From Pseudomonas bananamidigenes (GTDB lineage: Bacteria > Pseudomonadota > Gammaproteobacteria > Pseudomonadales > Pseudomonadaceae): 64,000 nt of DNA. The stretch covers positions 1 to 64,000 of the forward strand of contig NZ_LRUN01000008.1 of the NCBI RefSeq assembly GCF_001679645.1, in the 5' to 3' direction. The position numbers were made by a program, and so were the translations under genes. Under the pieces are notes generated by a model, which did not search any database, was not told where the DNA came from, and worked only from the letters and a program-made list of their open reading frames with translations. Shown piece by piece: positions 9,322 to 19,369 of this stretch; the first letter of the stretch is position 1, and each line of letters begins with the position of its first letter.

Positions 9322-10057
9322 TCTCGTCGACCACGCCATCCTTGCGCATCTGGTCGAGCGCTGCCTGAAGCCTGACAACCGCCTCATCCGACACCTGCTT
9401 GTTCAGCGCCAGATACAGTTCGGCGCTGTTGAAGCGAAGTACGGTCTTGAGCCCCGTCACGCCGTCCTGCCGGGCAAGATAACGCCCGGCAGGATCGCCG
9501 GTGGCCCACAGATCGATCTGGCCGCTGACGAGCTTTTTCGCGTTGTCCTGATCGCGCAGTACCACCACCGGCTTCAGGCCCTGCCGGGTCAGTGTCTCGG
9601 CAATCGCATCGCCCTTGTAAGCGCCGATCTTGTACTTGCGCGCGTCATTGAGGGTTTCGAGGGTGATCTTGCTGTCGGCCTTGGCCAGCATGACCCAGTC
9701 GTCCGGGCCGATCGGGCCGACCCACTTGAACAAGGCCTCGCGATCCGGCAGGCGCGCCATCACAAAGGCACCGTAACCGGGGTTTTCCAGCGCCAGCTTG
9801 TAGACCCGTTCCCAGGGGAAACGCAGGGTCAGGCTGTAAGTGATACCCGCACGCTTGAACATTTCGCGCACGATGTCCGTGGCGATGCCGTTGATGTTTT
9901 CGTCCTGGGCGAAATTCTTGCCGTTCTTCGCCATGTTGTACGGCGGGAAGTTTTCGGTGAGGAGCACCAGATCGGTGTCGGGACTTTCTGCGGCATGGCC
10001 AGTGTCGATCAACAACACGGAGGCACTGACGAGGGCGAGAAGCAGGCGTTTGATCAT
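9302..10057 (-). CDS. Periplasmic substrate-binding protein, SBP_bac_3 type
   Basis: The 251-residue protein has a signal peptide (MIKRLLLALVSASVLLIDTGHA) and the two-lobed fold of amino-acid-type binding proteins. Typical segments are LLTENFPPYN, NINGIATDIVREMFKRAGI and the C-terminal ALDQMRKDGVVDEIMGRYL. No permease or ATPase gene is adjacent, so it may be an orphan binding protein or sensor-linked component. The ligand cannot be inferred. It is convergent with the Vps62-like gene, overlapping by 20 bp, and lies upstream of hisF on the same strand with a 76-bp gap. Confidence 0.85.
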   Translation of the reverse strand: MIKRLLLALVSASVLLIDTGHAAESPDTDLVLLTENFPPYNMAKNGKNFAQDENINGIATDIVREMFKRAGITYSLTLRFPWERVYKLALENPGYGAFVMARLPDREALFKWVGPIGPDDWVMLAKADSKITLETLNDARKYKIGAYKGDAIAETLTRQGLKPVVVLRDQDNAKKLVSGQIDLWATGDPAGRYLARQDGVTGLKTVLRFNSAELYLALNKQVSDEAVVRLQAALDQMRKDGVVDEIMGRYL

Positions 10058-10133
10058 GTCGGGCTACCGAAATCCATGGCGTGCCCAAGAGTGCCTCGGG
10101 TACGCCATGCTGTCCACTGGCCTGTATGGATGT

Positions 10134-10904
10134 TTAACGCATTACGATACCGCGGTGAGCCATGTAGGCTTTGGCTTCCTGAACCGTGTATTCGCCAAAG
10201 TGGAAAATACTCGCCGCTAGTACGGCGCTGGCGTGGCCTTCGAGAATGCCATCGGCCAGATGCTGCAGGTTGCCAACGCCGCCGGAAGCGATCACCGGAA
10301 TGCCCAGCGCATCACTGATGGCGCGGGTCACGCCAAGGTCGAAGCCGTTTTTCATGCCGTCCTGATCCATGCTGGTCAGGAGAATTTCACCGGCCCCCAG
10401 GCCTTCCATTTTTTTCGCCCACTCGACCGCGTCGAGACCGGTCGGCTTGCGGCCGCCATGGGTAAAGATTTCCCAGCGCGGGGTTTCGCCCGGGCCGGAC
10501 ACTTTCTTCGCGTCGATGGCGACGACGATGCACTGCGAGCCGAAATGCTGCGCCGCCTCGCCGACGAACTCGGGGTTGAACACGGCAGCGGTGTTGATCG
10601 ACACCTTGTCCGCACCGGCATTGAGCAGGTTGCGGATGTCCTGCACGGTGCGCACGCCACCGCCGACAGTCAGTGGAATGAACACCTGGCTGGCCATGCG
10701 CTCGACGGTGTGCAGTGTGGTGTCACGGCCATCGACACTGGCGGTGATATCGAGAAAGGTAATCTCGTCGGCACCCTGCTCGTCGTAGCGACGGGCGATT
10801 TCCACCGGGTCGCCGGCGTCACGGATGTTTTCGAACTTCACGCCCTTGACGACCCGGCCGTTGTCCACGTCCAGGCAAGGGATGATGCGTTTGGCCAGTG
10901 CCAT
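10134..10904 (-). CDS. hisF: Imidazole glycerol phosphate synthase subunit HisF
   Basis: This 256-residue TIM barrel is the cyclase half of the HisFH complex. It joins ammonia from HisH to PRFAR, giving imidazole glycerol phosphate and AICAR. Catalytic Asp residues are visible in [14 protein letters not shown] (residue 11) and VVAIDAKK (about residue 130). Phosphate-binding loops VGGGVR and VIASGGVGN are present. It is the distal gene of the hisB-hisH-DUF2164-hisA-hisF cluster, 9 bp after hisA. Confidence 0.97.
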   Translation of the reverse strand: MALAKRIIPCLDVDNGRVVKGVKFENIRDAGDPVEIARRYDEQGADEITFLDITASVDGRDTTLHTVERMASQVFIPLTVGGGVRTVQDIRNLLNAGADKVSINTAAVFNPEFVGEAAQHFGSQCIVVAIDAKKVSGPGETPRWEIFTHGGRKPTGLDAVEWAKKMEGLGAGEILLTSMDQDGMKNGFDLGVTRAISDALGIPVIASGGVGNLQHLADGILEGHASAVLAASIFHFGEYTVQEAKAYMAHRGIVMR

Positions 10905-10913
10905 GGTCAGTCC

Positions 10914-11651
10914 TCAGCCTTGGTACGAGTCGCAGAAAGCTTGCGCTTCGGCGACGTCGAGAGTGCCTTCGTAGATCGCCCGGCCTGTGATGGCGCCGAT
11001 GATGCCCGGCGCCTTGGCGTCGAGCAGCGACTTGATGTCACCCAGGTTGTGAATGCCGCCGGAGGCGATCACCGGGATCCTGGTGGCAGCAGCCAGCGCA
11101 GCGGTGAACGGTACGTTGCAGCCCTGCATCATGCCGTCTTTGGCGATGTCGGTATAAACGATCGAGGACACGCCGTCGGCTTCGAACTGTTTGGCCAGGT
11201 CGATGACCTGCACCTGGCTGATCTCGGCCCAGCCGTCGGTGGCGACAAAACCGTCTTTGGCATCGAGGCCGACGATGATCTTGCCCGGGAATGCACGGCA
11301 GGCTTCAGCAACGAACGCAGGCTCTTTGACAGCCTTGGTACCGATGATCACGTAGCTCACGCCCGCCTTGACGTAGTGCTCGATGGTTTCCAGCGAACGG
11401 ATGCCGCCGCCGATCTGGATCGGCAGGGTCGGGTAGCGCCTGGCGATCGCAGTCACCACTTCGCCGTTGACCGGCTGACCTTCGAAAGCGCCATTCAGAT
11501 CGACCAGATGCAGACGACGGCAACCGCCCTCCACCCACTTGGCAGCCATGCTCACCGGGTCATCGGAGAACACTGTGGAATCTTCCATGCGGCCCTGGCG
11601 CAGACGTACGCAGGCACCGTCTTTGAGATCGATAGCGGGAATAATCAGCAT
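10914..11651 (-). CDS. hisA: ProFAR isomerase HisA
   Basis: This 245-residue TIM barrel isomerises ProFAR to PRFAR in histidine synthesis. Catalytic Asp residues lie in [14 protein letters not shown] (residue 8) and in VGLDAKDG (about residue 130). Phosphate loops IQIGGGIRS and VIASGGIHN are intact. I chose the Met at 11651 because [12 protein letters not shown] is the conserved N-terminus; the longer frame begins at 11666. It lies between the DUF2164 gene and hisF. Confidence 0.97.
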   Translation of the reverse strand: MLIIPAIDLKDGACVRLRQGRMEDSTVFSDDPVSMAAKWVEGGCRRLHLVDLNGAFEGQPVNGEVVTAIARRYPTLPIQIGGGIRSLETIEHYVKAGVSYVIIGTKAVKEPAFVAEACRAFPGKIIVGLDAKDGFVATDGWAEISQVQVIDLAKQFEADGVSSIVYTDIAKDGMMQGCNVPFTAALAAATRIPVIASGGIHNLGDIKSLLDAKAPGIIGAITGRAIYEGTLDVAEAQAFCDSYQG

Positions 11652-11693
11652 CTGGCAAACCTTCAAATTTGAATGTTCAGCTTGGCTCGGAAA

Positions 11694-11951
11694 TCAGTTT
11701 TTCTCGAGCGCCCACAGGTCGCTTTCGATGCTTTCAAACCGCTCCTTGAGCTGGGCCTGCACATCGAAAATCGCCCTGTTGTAATAGTGCGGAGCAATTT
11801 CGCGGGTAAACAGTTCAAGAACTTCCGCCGCCTCGAACGAACCCAGATCCAGTTCGAATCGATCCGCCATGAACCGCTGGATCTTGCGGTTGGCATCGCT
11901 TTCCTGCTCCGGCGTGAGGGTCAGGATCGGCGGTTTCTTTCTGGCGGCCAT
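11694..11951 (-). CDS. DUF2164 family protein
   Basis: This basic, soluble 85-residue protein has the DUF2164 pattern ILTLTPEQESDANRKIQRFMADRFELDLGSFEAAEVLELF followed by PHYYNRAIFD. The function is unknown. Its ATG begins on the base after the hisH stop, so it is translationally linked to hisH and sits inside the histidine cluster. No role in histidine synthesis is established. Confidence 0.85.
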   Translation of the reverse strand: MAARKKPPILTLTPEQESDANRKIQRFMADRFELDLGSFEAAEVLELFTREIAPHYYNRAIFDVQAQLKERFESIESDLWALEKN

Positions 11952-12593
11952 TTACCAGCGACCGTCCCACGCTGCGAAGTTCTGCAGCAATTGCAGGCCA
12001 TGGGTATGGCTCTTCTCCGGGTGGAACTGCACGGCGAAACGCGAACCTTCAGCCAGCGCCGCAGCGAAATCGACGCCGTAATGACCGCTGCCGACCACTT
12101 GGCGCGGGTTACCGGCGGCGATGTAGTAGCTGTGCACGAAGTAGAAACGCGCCAGGTCCGGAATGTTGTGCCACAGCGGGTGATCCACCGACTGCTTCAC
12201 TTCGTTCCAGCCCATGTGCGGGACTTTCAGGTGCTCGCCATCTTCATGCAGGTCATTGCCGAAGAACTTCACCGCGCCCGGGAACAGGCCGATGCAGTCG
12301 ACACCGTCGTTTTCTTCGCTGGTGTCGAGCAAGGCTTGCATGCCGACACAGATGCCGAGGAACGGGCGATCCTGGCTGACTTCACGTACCAGCGAGTCGA
12401 AGCCCAGACGACGGATCTCCGCCATGCAATCGCGAATCGCGCCGACACCGGGGAAAACCACGCGGTCGGCTTCGCGGATCACGTCCGCATCGCTGGTGAT
12501 CAGCACCTTGCCGGCGCCAACGTGCTCGAGGGCCTTGGCCACCGAGTGCAGGTTGCCCATGCCGTAATCGATGACTGCTACCGTCTGCATCAC
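11952..12593 (-). CDS. hisH: Imidazole glycerol phosphate synthase subunit HisH
   Basis: This 213-residue class I glutamine amidotransferase supplies ammonia to HisF. The nucleophile Cys is in [13 protein letters not shown] (about residue 83), and the His and Glu partners are in VQFHPEKS near the C-terminus. The N-terminal [12 protein letters not shown] and oxyanion segment FPGVGA are typical. Its start overlaps the hisB stop by 4 bp (ATGA), indicating coupled translation. Confidence 0.97.
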   Translation of the reverse strand: MMQTVAVIDYGMGNLHSVAKALEHVGAGKVLITSDADVIREADRVVFPGVGAIRDCMAEIRRLGFDSLVREVSQDRPFLGICVGMQALLDTSEENDGVDCIGLFPGAVKFFGNDLHEDGEHLKVPHMGWNEVKQSVDHPLWHNIPDLARFYFVHSYYIAAGNPRQVVGSGHYGVDFAAALAEGSRFAVQFHPEKSHTHGLQLLQNFAAWDGRW

Positions 12594-13183
12594 AGCACGC
12601 CCTTGGTCGAAGGCATCTGGCCGGCCATGCGCTCATCCAGTTCGACGGCCATGCGCAGCGCGCGGCCGAAAGCCTTGAACACGGTTTCGATCTGGTGGTG
12701 AGTGTTGGTACCGCGCAGGTTGTCGATGTGCAGGCTGACCAGCGCGTGGTTGACGAAGCCCTGGAAGAACTCCTGGAACAGGTCCACGTCGAAACCGCCA
12801 ACGGTGGCGCGGGTGTATGGCACGTGCATCTGCAGGCCCGGACGGCCGGAGAAGTCGATGACTACACGCGACAGCGCTTCATCGAGCGGCACGTAGGCGT
12901 GGCCGTAGCGGCGGATGCCTTTCTTGTCGCCGATGGCTTGCGCGAAGGCCTGGCCGAGGGTGATACCGACGTCTTCCACGGTATGGTGGTCGTCGATATG
13001 CAGATCGCCCTTGCATTGGATATCCAGGTCGATCAACCCGTGACGGGCGATCTGATCCAGCATGTGCTCAAGAAAAGGAACACCGATATCGAATCGGGCC
13101 TTTCCGGTGCCATCAAGGTTGATCGAGGCTTTGATCTGGGTTTCCAGAGTGTCGCGCTCGACAGACGCCTTACGTTCGGCCAT
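12590..13183 (-). CDS. hisB: Imidazoleglycerol-phosphate dehydratase HisB
   Basis: This 197-residue monofunctional dehydratase converts imidazole glycerol phosphate to imidazole acetol phosphate. Metal-binding motifs are visible: [28 protein letters not shown], and [17 protein letters not shown]. There is no phosphatase domain, as usual in pseudomonads. The ATG at 13183 has a GGAG ribosome-binding site 6 bp upstream; a GTG lies directly before it. It is the first gene of the cluster, so the operon promoter should be upstream, between 13184 and the REP pair. Confidence 0.97.
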   Translation of the reverse strand: MAERKASVERDTLETQIKASINLDGTGKARFDIGVPFLEHMLDQIARHGLIDLDIQCKGDLHIDDHHTVEDVGITLGQAFAQAIGDKKGIRRYGHAYVPLDEALSRVVIDFSGRPGLQMHVPYTRATVGGFDVDLFQEFFQGFVNHALVSLHIDNLRGTNTHHQIETVFKAFGRALRMAVELDERMAGQMPSTKGVL

Positions 13184-13339
13184 CACCAGCTCCGCAAAAT
13201 CATTGGGCGAAAAAGGCAGCCATTATAGGGGCGCGGGGCGCAAACAGAAACACGAGACGTGATATGGCAGACGGATAGAAGCCCGTACTGTCGGGGATAG
13301 ACATGTCCATACAAGACATTCCGGACAGCCCGAAACAAC

Positions 13340-13429
13340 TGTGGGAGCGAGCTTGCTCGCGATGAGGGCCGCACATTCAACATCACTGTCGACTGTCAGA
13401 CCGCTATCGCGAGCAGGCTCGCTCCCACA
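13340..13429. repeat. REP doublet (REPIN), GAGCGAGC type
   Basis: Inverted copies occupy 13340-13362 and 13407-13429. The left copy is identical over 23 bp to the one at 1150. The right copy has GAGCAGGC where the 1217 copy has GAGCAAGC. The pair lies between hisB and the transporter gene. Confidence 0.9.
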
Positions 13430-13474
13430 GGATCTGGCGCTGACCTGAAGATTATCAGGCCAGTGCCTGGCTGC

Positions 13475-15139
13475 TTAGTGAAACAGAACCGCCGTCTTCT
13501 GCAGGGTCACCCACACACCCCACGCCAACGGAATCCCTACCACCAGCCACGCAGCGATCGCCAACGGCTTGCTGCCCGGCGCGGCTTTCCACTCGAGCAC
13601 GGTGCTGCTGTCGGCACCCTTGTCGTGACCCAGCGCCTGCTCGGCGGCCAGTTCAGCGTCGGTCATGAAGTACTTGTCCGCCACCGGACGCACCAGCAGG
13701 TTGCACAGGAAGCCCAGCACCAGCAGGCCGGCGAGGATGTACAGGGTGATATCGTAAGCGGCGGCGCGTTCGACACCGATGCTCAGCTGATACTCACGCA
13801 GGTAGTTCACCAGCACCGGACCCAGCACGCCAGCGGCAGCCCAGGCGGTCAGCAGACGACCGTGGATCGCGCCGACCATTTGCGTGCCGAACAGGTCGGC
13901 CAGATAGGCCGGAACGGTTGCAAAACCACCGCCGTACATCGACAGGATGATGCAGAACGCCGCCACGAACAGCGCCACGTTGCCCAGATGACCGAGGTTC
14001 GGGATCAGCGCGTACAGGGCAAAGCCCAGCGCAAAGAACACGAAGTAAGTGTTCTTGCGACCCAGGTAGTCCGAGAACGACGCCCAGAAGAAACGACCGC
14101 CGATGTTGAACAGGCTCAACAGACCCGTGAAGCCCGCCGCAATTGCAGCGATCGAAGCCAGTTGACCGGCATCCAGTTGACCGAACGGCAGATCATTGCC
14201 CAACAGCTTGCCGCCGAACACTTCCTGCAACAGCGGCGAAGCCATGCCGAGGATGCCGATACCGGCGGACACGTTCAGGCACAGCACCAGCCACACCAGA
14301 CGGAATTGCGGGGTTTTCCACGCCACATTCACGTGAACATGACGATGAGTGATCATCGCATTCGAGGCTTTCTTCGCCGGCGCGGTCCAGCCTTCAGGCT
14401 TCCAGCCGGTCGGCGGCACGCGATAAGCCAGCGCACCACCGATCATGAACACGAAGTAGATCGCCGCCATGGCCACGAAGCTCTGCCATACGCCGACACC
14501 GGTTGGCGAAGCGAAATGGCTCATCAGCGCGGTCGCCAGTGGAGCGCCGACCATCGCGCCACCACCGAAGCCCATGATCGCCATGCCGGTGGCCATGCCG
14601 CGCTTGTCCGGGAACCACTTGATCAGGGTCGATACCGGCGAGATATAGCCCAGACCGAGACCGATACCGCCGATCACGCCGGAGCCGATCCACATCAGCC
14701 AGATCTGGTGGGTATAGATACCCAGCGCAGAAATCAGCAGACCGCCGCACCAGCACAGAGCCGATACCACACCGGCCTTGCGTGGCCCGGCGTGTTCGAG
14801 CCAGCCACCCCAGATCGCTGCCGAGCAGCCAAGGAAGATGAAGAACAGGGTGTAGATCCAGCCGAGCATGGAGATCGGCCAATCACATTGCGACGAGAAA
14901 ACCTGTGCGATGAAGCTCATGTCCGGCGCGCAAGCCACCGGTGCAGTAACGCCCAGCGCCTTGGACAGCGGCAGCCAGAACACCGAAAAGCCATAGGCCA
15001 TGCCGATGCACAGGTGAATGGCCAGAGCGGCCGGTGGTACCAGCCAGCGGTTGAAACCGGGCCTGGCGATGATGCGTTCCTTGGACAGGAACGCAGGCTG
15101 GGCGGCGCTGAGGCCGTCCGCCGTGATGCTCGTGCTCAT
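13475..15139 (-). CDS. MFS transporter, oxalate/formate antiporter-like
   Basis: The 554-residue membrane protein has about 12 hydrophobic segments of the major facilitator superfamily. The first is PPAALAIHLCIGMAYGFSVFWLPL; GYISPVSTLIKWFPDKRGMATGMAIMGFGGGAMVGAPL contains the family loop. Sequence character suggests the OFA family, which exchanges small organic acids; the substrate is unknown. A cytoplasmic loop at about residues 245-275 and an extended C-terminus are present. The start at 15139 has a GGGGGA ribosome-binding site; the longer frame from 15178 lacks one. Confidence 0.85.
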   Translation of the reverse strand: MSTSITADGLSAAQPAFLSKERIIARPGFNRWLVPPAALAIHLCIGMAYGFSVFWLPLSKALGVTAPVACAPDMSFIAQVFSSQCDWPISMLGWIYTLFFIFLGCSAAIWGGWLEHAGPRKAGVVSALCWCGGLLISALGIYTHQIWLMWIGSGVIGGIGLGLGYISPVSTLIKWFPDKRGMATGMAIMGFGGGAMVGAPLATALMSHFASPTGVGVWQSFVAMAAIYFVFMIGGALAYRVPPTGWKPEGWTAPAKKASNAMITHRHVHVNVAWKTPQFRLVWLVLCLNVSAGIGILGMASPLLQEVFGGKLLGNDLPFGQLDAGQLASIAAIAAGFTGLLSLFNIGGRFFWASFSDYLGRKNTYFVFFALGFALYALIPNLGHLGNVALFVAAFCIILSMYGGGFATVPAYLADLFGTQMVGAIHGRLLTAWAAAGVLGPVLVNYLREYQLSIGVERAAAYDITLYILAGLLVLGFLCNLLVRPVADKYFMTDAELAAEQALGHDKGADSSTVLEWKAAPGSKPLAIAAWLVVGIPLAWGVWVTLQKTAVLFH

Positions 15140-15491
15140 TGTGTATCCCCCAATTATTAGTATGCGTTCGTCAGCCACTGCTCACCCCCGGCCTTTATGC
15201 ACGCAGGCATGACCGTGTTGGTGGGTGGAGCTCCTTGAAGCGCGACCAAAAGTCGCAGAGGGACGGACGAACGGGCGAAGGTTACCATCTGCAGGTGACA
15301 GAAAAACCAAACTGATATCACCTTTTTCGAGTCATCTGATCTCATCCGGCCGGGGAACCCTCCTGTCGACCGTTGTCGAAGCGCTGCAGGCCACGGCTCG
15401 CCGGACTCCTCGGGATACCACCAGTACGGGGTCAGGCAGCGCTATACTCCCCGGCTAAATTACGAATTCGACTAACTACAAGGACTCGCCC
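15140..15491. other. Intergenic region between divergent transporter and asmA genes
   Basis: About 350 bp separate two divergent genes and must carry both promoters. I see no convincing gene, RNA or repeat. A short AT-rich stretch at about 15296-15330 (GAAAAACCAAACTGATATCACC) is the most promoter-like part for the transporter, but I cannot assign boxes. Confidence 0.4.
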
Positions 15492-17723
15492 ATGAAAGCG
15501 TTCGGCAAAATCCTGGGTCTGGTAATTCTCGGGCTGTTGCTGATCATTGTGGCGGCGGGCTTCGCCCTGACCCACTTCTTCGATCCCAACGACTACAAAA
15601 ACGAGATCCGTCAGATAGCCCGCGACAAGGCCCACATCGAGCTGACGCTCAATGGCGATATCGGCTGGAGCCTGTTCCCGTGGCTCGGCCTGGAATTGCA
15701 CGAAGCCAGCGTAGCCACCCTGATCAAGCCTGATGAACCGTATGCCGATCTGCAGATGCTCGGTCTGTCGGTACGCGTGCTGCCGCTGCTGCGCCGCGAA
15801 GTGCAGATGAGCGACGTGCGCGTCGAAGGCCTGAACCTGCGTCTGAACCGCGACAAGAACGGCCACGGCAACTGGGAAGACATCGGCAAGCTGCCGACTG
15901 CCGCCCCTGCACCGGGCAGCACCCCGCCAGGCGCCGCCGGCGAACCGGTCGTCGAAACACCCGCCCAGCCGGAAAAACCGCCACAGCCGATCCGCCTCGA
16001 CATCGACAGCCTGACCGTCAACAACGCCCGGGTTGAATACAACGACGAGCAGACCGGCAAGCAGTTCAGCGCCGAAAGCATCCAGTTGAGTACCGGTGCG
16101 GTCCACGATTCGACCAACATTCCTCTGAAAGCCACGGCGTTCCTCAGCACCAATCAGCCCGTGCTGCGAGTGCGCACCGAGCTGAACGGCGAGCTGCGCA
16201 TCGAGCGCGCCCTGCAACGCTACAAGTTCGAAGACCTGAAGCTGTCCGGCGAACTGACCGGCGATCCGCTGCAAGGCAAAGCCATGACGTTCTCCGCCCA
16301 GGGGCAGATGTTGCTCGACAAGGCCGCCAATGTCGCCGAATGGACCGGGATCAAAATCTCCGCGAACCAGTTGCGCGCTCTGGGTGAGCTGAAGGCCAAC
16401 GATCTGGACAAGACTCCGCAAATCACTGGCGCGATTTCCATCGCCCAGTTCGATCTGGCGAAGTTTGTCGACAGCATCGGCCAGACCCTGCCGGCCATGG
16501 CCGAAGGCAGCTTGAGCAAAGTCGAGCTGGTCAGCCGTGTCGCTGCCACACCGACCAGCCTGGCGCTGGACAACATCAACCTGAAACTCGACGACAGCAG
16601 CTTCAGCGGCCGCATCGCCGTCGAAGACTTCGCCAAACAATCATTGCGGGCGATCCTCAAGGCCGACACCTTCAACGTCGACCGCTACCTGCCGCCGAAA
16701 TCGGAAAAAGCCGCCAGCGCCACCCAGGCGCGTCAGACCGAAGTCGCCAGCACCGAAGCCGATGCCATGGCCGGCGCCGGCAGCACCCCGCTGCCGGACA
16801 AGCCGAGCAAAAGCGCCTGGAGCACCGAACGCCTGTTCCCGGTGGAGCGCCTGAGCAAACTGGACGTGAACGCCGACCTGACATTCGGCCAGTTGACCCT
16901 CGACAAACTGCCGATCCAGAACGCCGCACTGAAAGCCACCGGCCAGGGCGGACTGCTGACCCTGGAGAACCTGCGCGGCGAACTCTACAACGGCGACTTC
17001 GAAGCCAAGGGCACCCTTGATGTGCGCCCGAGTGCACCGCTGTTGAATCTGCAAACCCGGATCAACCGCGTGCCAGTGGAAAAAATCCTCGAAAGCCAGG
17101 GCAAGAATCCGCCGGTCAAAGGCCTGGTGAACCTCACCAGCACCGTCACCGGTAGCGGCAACAGCCAGCAGGCACTGATCGACACCCTCAACGGCAACGC
17201 CAGTTTCGTGATCAACAACGGCGTGTTGCTCAATGCCAACCTCGAACAGCAGTTGTGCAAGGGCATCGCCACTCTCAACCGCAAATCCTTGAGCGGCGAG
17301 CCGCGGGGCAAGGACACGCCGTTCCAGGAGCTCAAGGGCAACCTGACGTTTCACAACGGTGTGGCCAACAACCCGGACCTGAAGGTGCGCATCCCGGGCA
17401 TGACCGTCAACGGCGACGGCGACATCGACCTGAAAGTGCTGGGCATGGACTACCGCGTCGGCATCATCGTCGAAGGTGACACCAGCGCCATGCCGGACCC
17501 GGCCTGTCAGGTCGGCGAGAAATTCGTCGGCATCGAATGGCCGCTGCGCTGCCGTGGCCCGCTGGAACTGGGCGCCAAGGCCTGCCGCGTGGACAACGAG
17601 CGCCTGGGCCAGGTCGCGACCAAAATGGCCGGCGACAAGCTCAGCGAAAAAATCGACGAGAAACTGGGCGACAAAGTCAGCCCGGAACTGAAAAACGCAT
17701 TGAAGGGGCTGTTCAAGCGATGA
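15492..17723 (+). CDS. AsmA family protein
   Basis: The 743-residue protein has one N-terminal transmembrane segment (residues about 8-28, LGLVILGLLLIIVAAGFAL) and a large periplasmic region. The N-terminal AsmA domain shows DPNDYKNEIRQIARDKAHIELTLNGDIGWSLFPWLGLEL, and the C-terminal AsmA_2 region is near FVINNGVLLN. AsmA-like proteins are bridge-like lipid transporters affecting outer-membrane phospholipid content. A proline-rich linker lies near residues 135-165. It starts with an AAGGA site and overlaps mutY by 4 bp (ATGA). Confidence 0.93.
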   Translation: MKAFGKILGLVILGLLLIIVAAGFALTHFFDPNDYKNEIRQIARDKAHIELTLNGDIGWSLFPWLGLELHEASVATLIKPDEPYADLQMLGLSVRVLPLLRREVQMSDVRVEGLNLRLNRDKNGHGNWEDIGKLPTAAPAPGSTPPGAAGEPVVETPAQPEKPPQPIRLDIDSLTVNNARVEYNDEQTGKQFSAESIQLSTGAVHDSTNIPLKATAFLSTNQPVLRVRTELNGELRIERALQRYKFEDLKLSGELTGDPLQGKAMTFSAQGQMLLDKAANVAEWTGIKISANQLRALGELKANDLDKTPQITGAISIAQFDLAKFVDSIGQTLPAMAEGSLSKVELVSRVAATPTSLALDNINLKLDDSSFSGRIAVEDFAKQSLRAILKADTFNVDRYLPPKSEKAASATQARQTEVASTEADAMAGAGSTPLPDKPSKSAWSTERLFPVERLSKLDVNADLTFGQLTLDKLPIQNAALKATGQGGLLTLENLRGELYNGDFEAKGTLDVRPSAPLLNLQTRINRVPVEKILESQGKNPPVKGLVNLTSTVTGSGNSQQALIDTLNGNASFVINNGVLLNANLEQQLCKGIATLNRKSLSGEPRGKDTPFQELKGNLTFHNGVANNPDLKVRIPGMTVNGDGDIDLKVLGMDYRVGIIVEGDTSAMPDPACQVGEKFVGIEWPLRCRGPLELGAKACRVDNERLGQVATKMAGDKLSEKIDEKLGDKVSPELKNALKGLFKR

Positions 17724-18787
17724 GAGCGGAGCAGTTTTCCACGGCGGTGCTGGAATGGTTCGACCGCCACGGCCGCCATGATTTGCCCTGGCAACAGAAC
17801 ATCAACCCGTATCGGGTGTGGGTGTCCGAGATCATGTTGCAGCAGACTCAGGTCAGCACCGTGCTCAATTACTTCGACCGCTTCATGGCCGCGTTGCCGA
17901 CGGTCGAGGCCCTGGCCGCAGCGCCCGAGGACGAAGTGCTGCATCTGTGGACGGGCCTGGGTTATTACACCCGCGCGCGCAATTTGCAGAAGACTGCGAA
18001 GATCATCGTCAGCCAGTACGGCGGCGAGTTTCCCCGCGATGTCGAGAAGCTCACGGACTTGCCGGGCATCGGCCTTTCCACCGCCGGCGCGATTGCCAGC
18101 ATCAGCATGGGCCTGCGGGCGCCGATCCTCGACGGCAACGTCAAACGGGTGCTGGCGCGGTTTACCGCACAGGAGGGCTATCCCGGTGAGCCGAAGGTCG
18201 CCAAACGACTGTGGGCCACTGCAGAACGTTTCACACCGCAGGATCGGGTCAACGCCTACACCCAGGCGATGATGGATCTTGGCGCCACGCTCTGCACCCG
18301 CAGCAAGCCAAGCTGCCTGCTGTGTCCGCTGCAAAAGAGCTGCGAAGCACACCTGCTCGGCCTTGAGACCCGCTATCCGATCCCCAAGCCGCGCAAGGCC
18401 ATCCCGCAGAAGCGCACGCTGATGCCGCTGCTGGCCAACGACGATGGCGCGATTCTGCTTTATCGCCGCCCGTCCAGCGGATTGTGGGGCGGTTTGTGGA
18501 GCCTGCCGGAACTCGACGACCTCGACGACCTGCAGCACCTCGCCGCGCAGCACTCGCTGGAACTGGGCGAGCAGCAGGCGCTGCCGAGCCTTGTCCACAC
18601 CTTCAGCCACTTTCAGCTGTCCATCGAACCCTGGCTGGTTCAGGTACAGGAGGCCGGCAGTCACGTGGCCGAGGCCGACTGGCTCTGGTATAACCTCGCC
18701 ACCCCGCCGCGCCTGGGCCTCGCCGCCCCGGTCAAGACCTTGCTCGAACGCGCGGCCGCCGTCTTGAATGCAGGAGAGTCGACATGA
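17720..18787 (+). CDS. mutY: A/G-specific adenine glycosylase MutY
   Basis: The 355-residue DNA repair enzyme removes adenine mispaired with 8-oxoguanine. It has the N-terminal [23 protein letters not shown], the helix-hairpin-helix [15 protein letters not shown], the catalytic Asp in [12 protein letters not shown], the 4Fe-4S ligands C-x6-C-x2-C-x5-C in [18 protein letters not shown], and a C-terminal NUDIX-like domain. The ATG at 17720 overlaps the asmA stop; the longer frame from 17537 is a shadow inside asmA. It also overlaps yggX by 4 bp, so asmA-mutY-yggX form one coupled transcript. Confidence 0.96.
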   Translation: MRAEQFSTAVLEWFDRHGRHDLPWQQNINPYRVWVSEIMLQQTQVSTVLNYFDRFMAALPTVEALAAAPEDEVLHLWTGLGYYTRARNLQKTAKIIVSQYGGEFPRDVEKLTDLPGIGLSTAGAIASISMGLRAPILDGNVKRVLARFTAQEGYPGEPKVAKRLWATAERFTPQDRVNAYTQAMMDLGATLCTRSKPSCLLCPLQKSCEAHLLGLETRYPIPKPRKAIPQKRTLMPLLANDDGAILLYRRPSSGLWGGLWSLPELDDLDDLQHLAAQHSLELGEQQALPSLVHTFSHFQLSIEPWLVQVQEAGSHVAEADWLWYNLATPPRLGLAAPVKTLLERAAAVLNAGEST

Positions 18788-19055
18788 CCCGCACCGTAAT
18801 GTGCCGCAAGTACAAAGAACAACTCGAAGGTCTGGAGCGCCCACCGTACCCGGGCGCCAAGGGCCAGGACATCTTCGAACACGTCTCGGCCAAGGCCTGG
18901 GCGACTGGCAGAAACACCAGACCCTGCTGATCAACGAAAAACGCCTGAACATGATGAACGCCGAAGACCGCAAATATCTGCAGGGCGAAATGGACAAGTA
19001 CTTCTCCGGCGAGGAATACGCCCAGGCCGAAGGCTACGTTCCGCCAGCGGAATAA
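18784..19055 (+). pseudogene. yggX: Fe(2+)-trafficking protein YggX, frameshifted in this sequence
   Basis: YggX is a small (about 90-residue) protein that protects Fe-S clusters. The frame from the ATG at 18784 reads [20 protein letters not shown] through KAWA and then ends early at 18930. The expected continuation [31 protein letters not shown] to AEGYVPPAE follows in another frame. Restoring one base near 18902 (TGGGC-GAC to TGGGCCGAC) gives an intact 90-residue protein. Either the gene is newly broken or one base is missing from the sequence. Its start overlaps the mutY stop by 4 bp. Confidence 0.9.
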
Positions 19056-19119
19056 TCAGCGGAAATCGGGGGTCTGATCGTAAGCGACGGAATTAATTTA
19101 AGAAATTTTAAAAAAGTCG

Positions 19120-19148
19120 TTGACGTAAATCCGAAAAACCCTTTTAAT
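19120..19148 (+). promoter_or_regulatory. Promoter of tRNA-Phe
   Basis: TTGACG at 19120-19125 and TTTAAT at 19143-19148 are separated by 17 bp. They are followed by a GC-rich discriminator (GCGCCCC) about 10 bp before the tRNA, the arrangement of a strong stringently controlled sigma-70 promoter. Confidence 0.8.
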
Positions 19149-19158
19149 GCGCCCCGTT

Positions 19159-19234
19159 GCCCAGATAGCTCAGTCGGTAGAGCAGGGGATTGAAAATCCC
19201 CGTGTCGGCGGTTCGATTCCGTCTCTGGGCACCA
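19159..19234 (+). tRNA. tRNA-Phe (anticodon GAA)
   Basis: The 76-nt gene folds as a cloverleaf. The acceptor stem is GCCCAGA/TCTGGGC, the D-loop AGCTCAGTCGGTAGAGCA, the anticodon stem GGGGA/TCCCC around TTGAAAA (anticodon GAA), the T-loop GGTTCGATTCC, and CCA is encoded. A terminator follows. Confidence 0.98.
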
Positions 19235-19242
19235 AATACCGA

Positions 19243-19273
19243 AACCCTGAATCGCAAGATTCAGGGTTTTTTT
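19243..19273 (+). terminator. Rho-independent terminator after tRNA-Phe
   Basis: A perfect 10-bp stem, AACCCTGAAT/ATTCAGGGTT, with loop CGCAAG, is followed by a run of T. Confidence 0.92.
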
Positions 19274-19369
19274 ATGCCTGCGATTTGATCACGGCCGGAT
19301 GCCGTGCTTTGCGCAGGCCGCCATTCGCGATACCTTGCCCGGCCCTTACGGAAGAGGGTCATCACGTCG

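Noticed and set aside
10233..11672. 479-codon plus-strand frame across hisF and hisA
   Set aside because: It runs antisense through two well-supported enzymes; its translation has no family signature.
13463..15160. 565-codon frame antisense to the MFS transporter
   Set aside because: Transporter motifs and membrane segments support only the minus strand.
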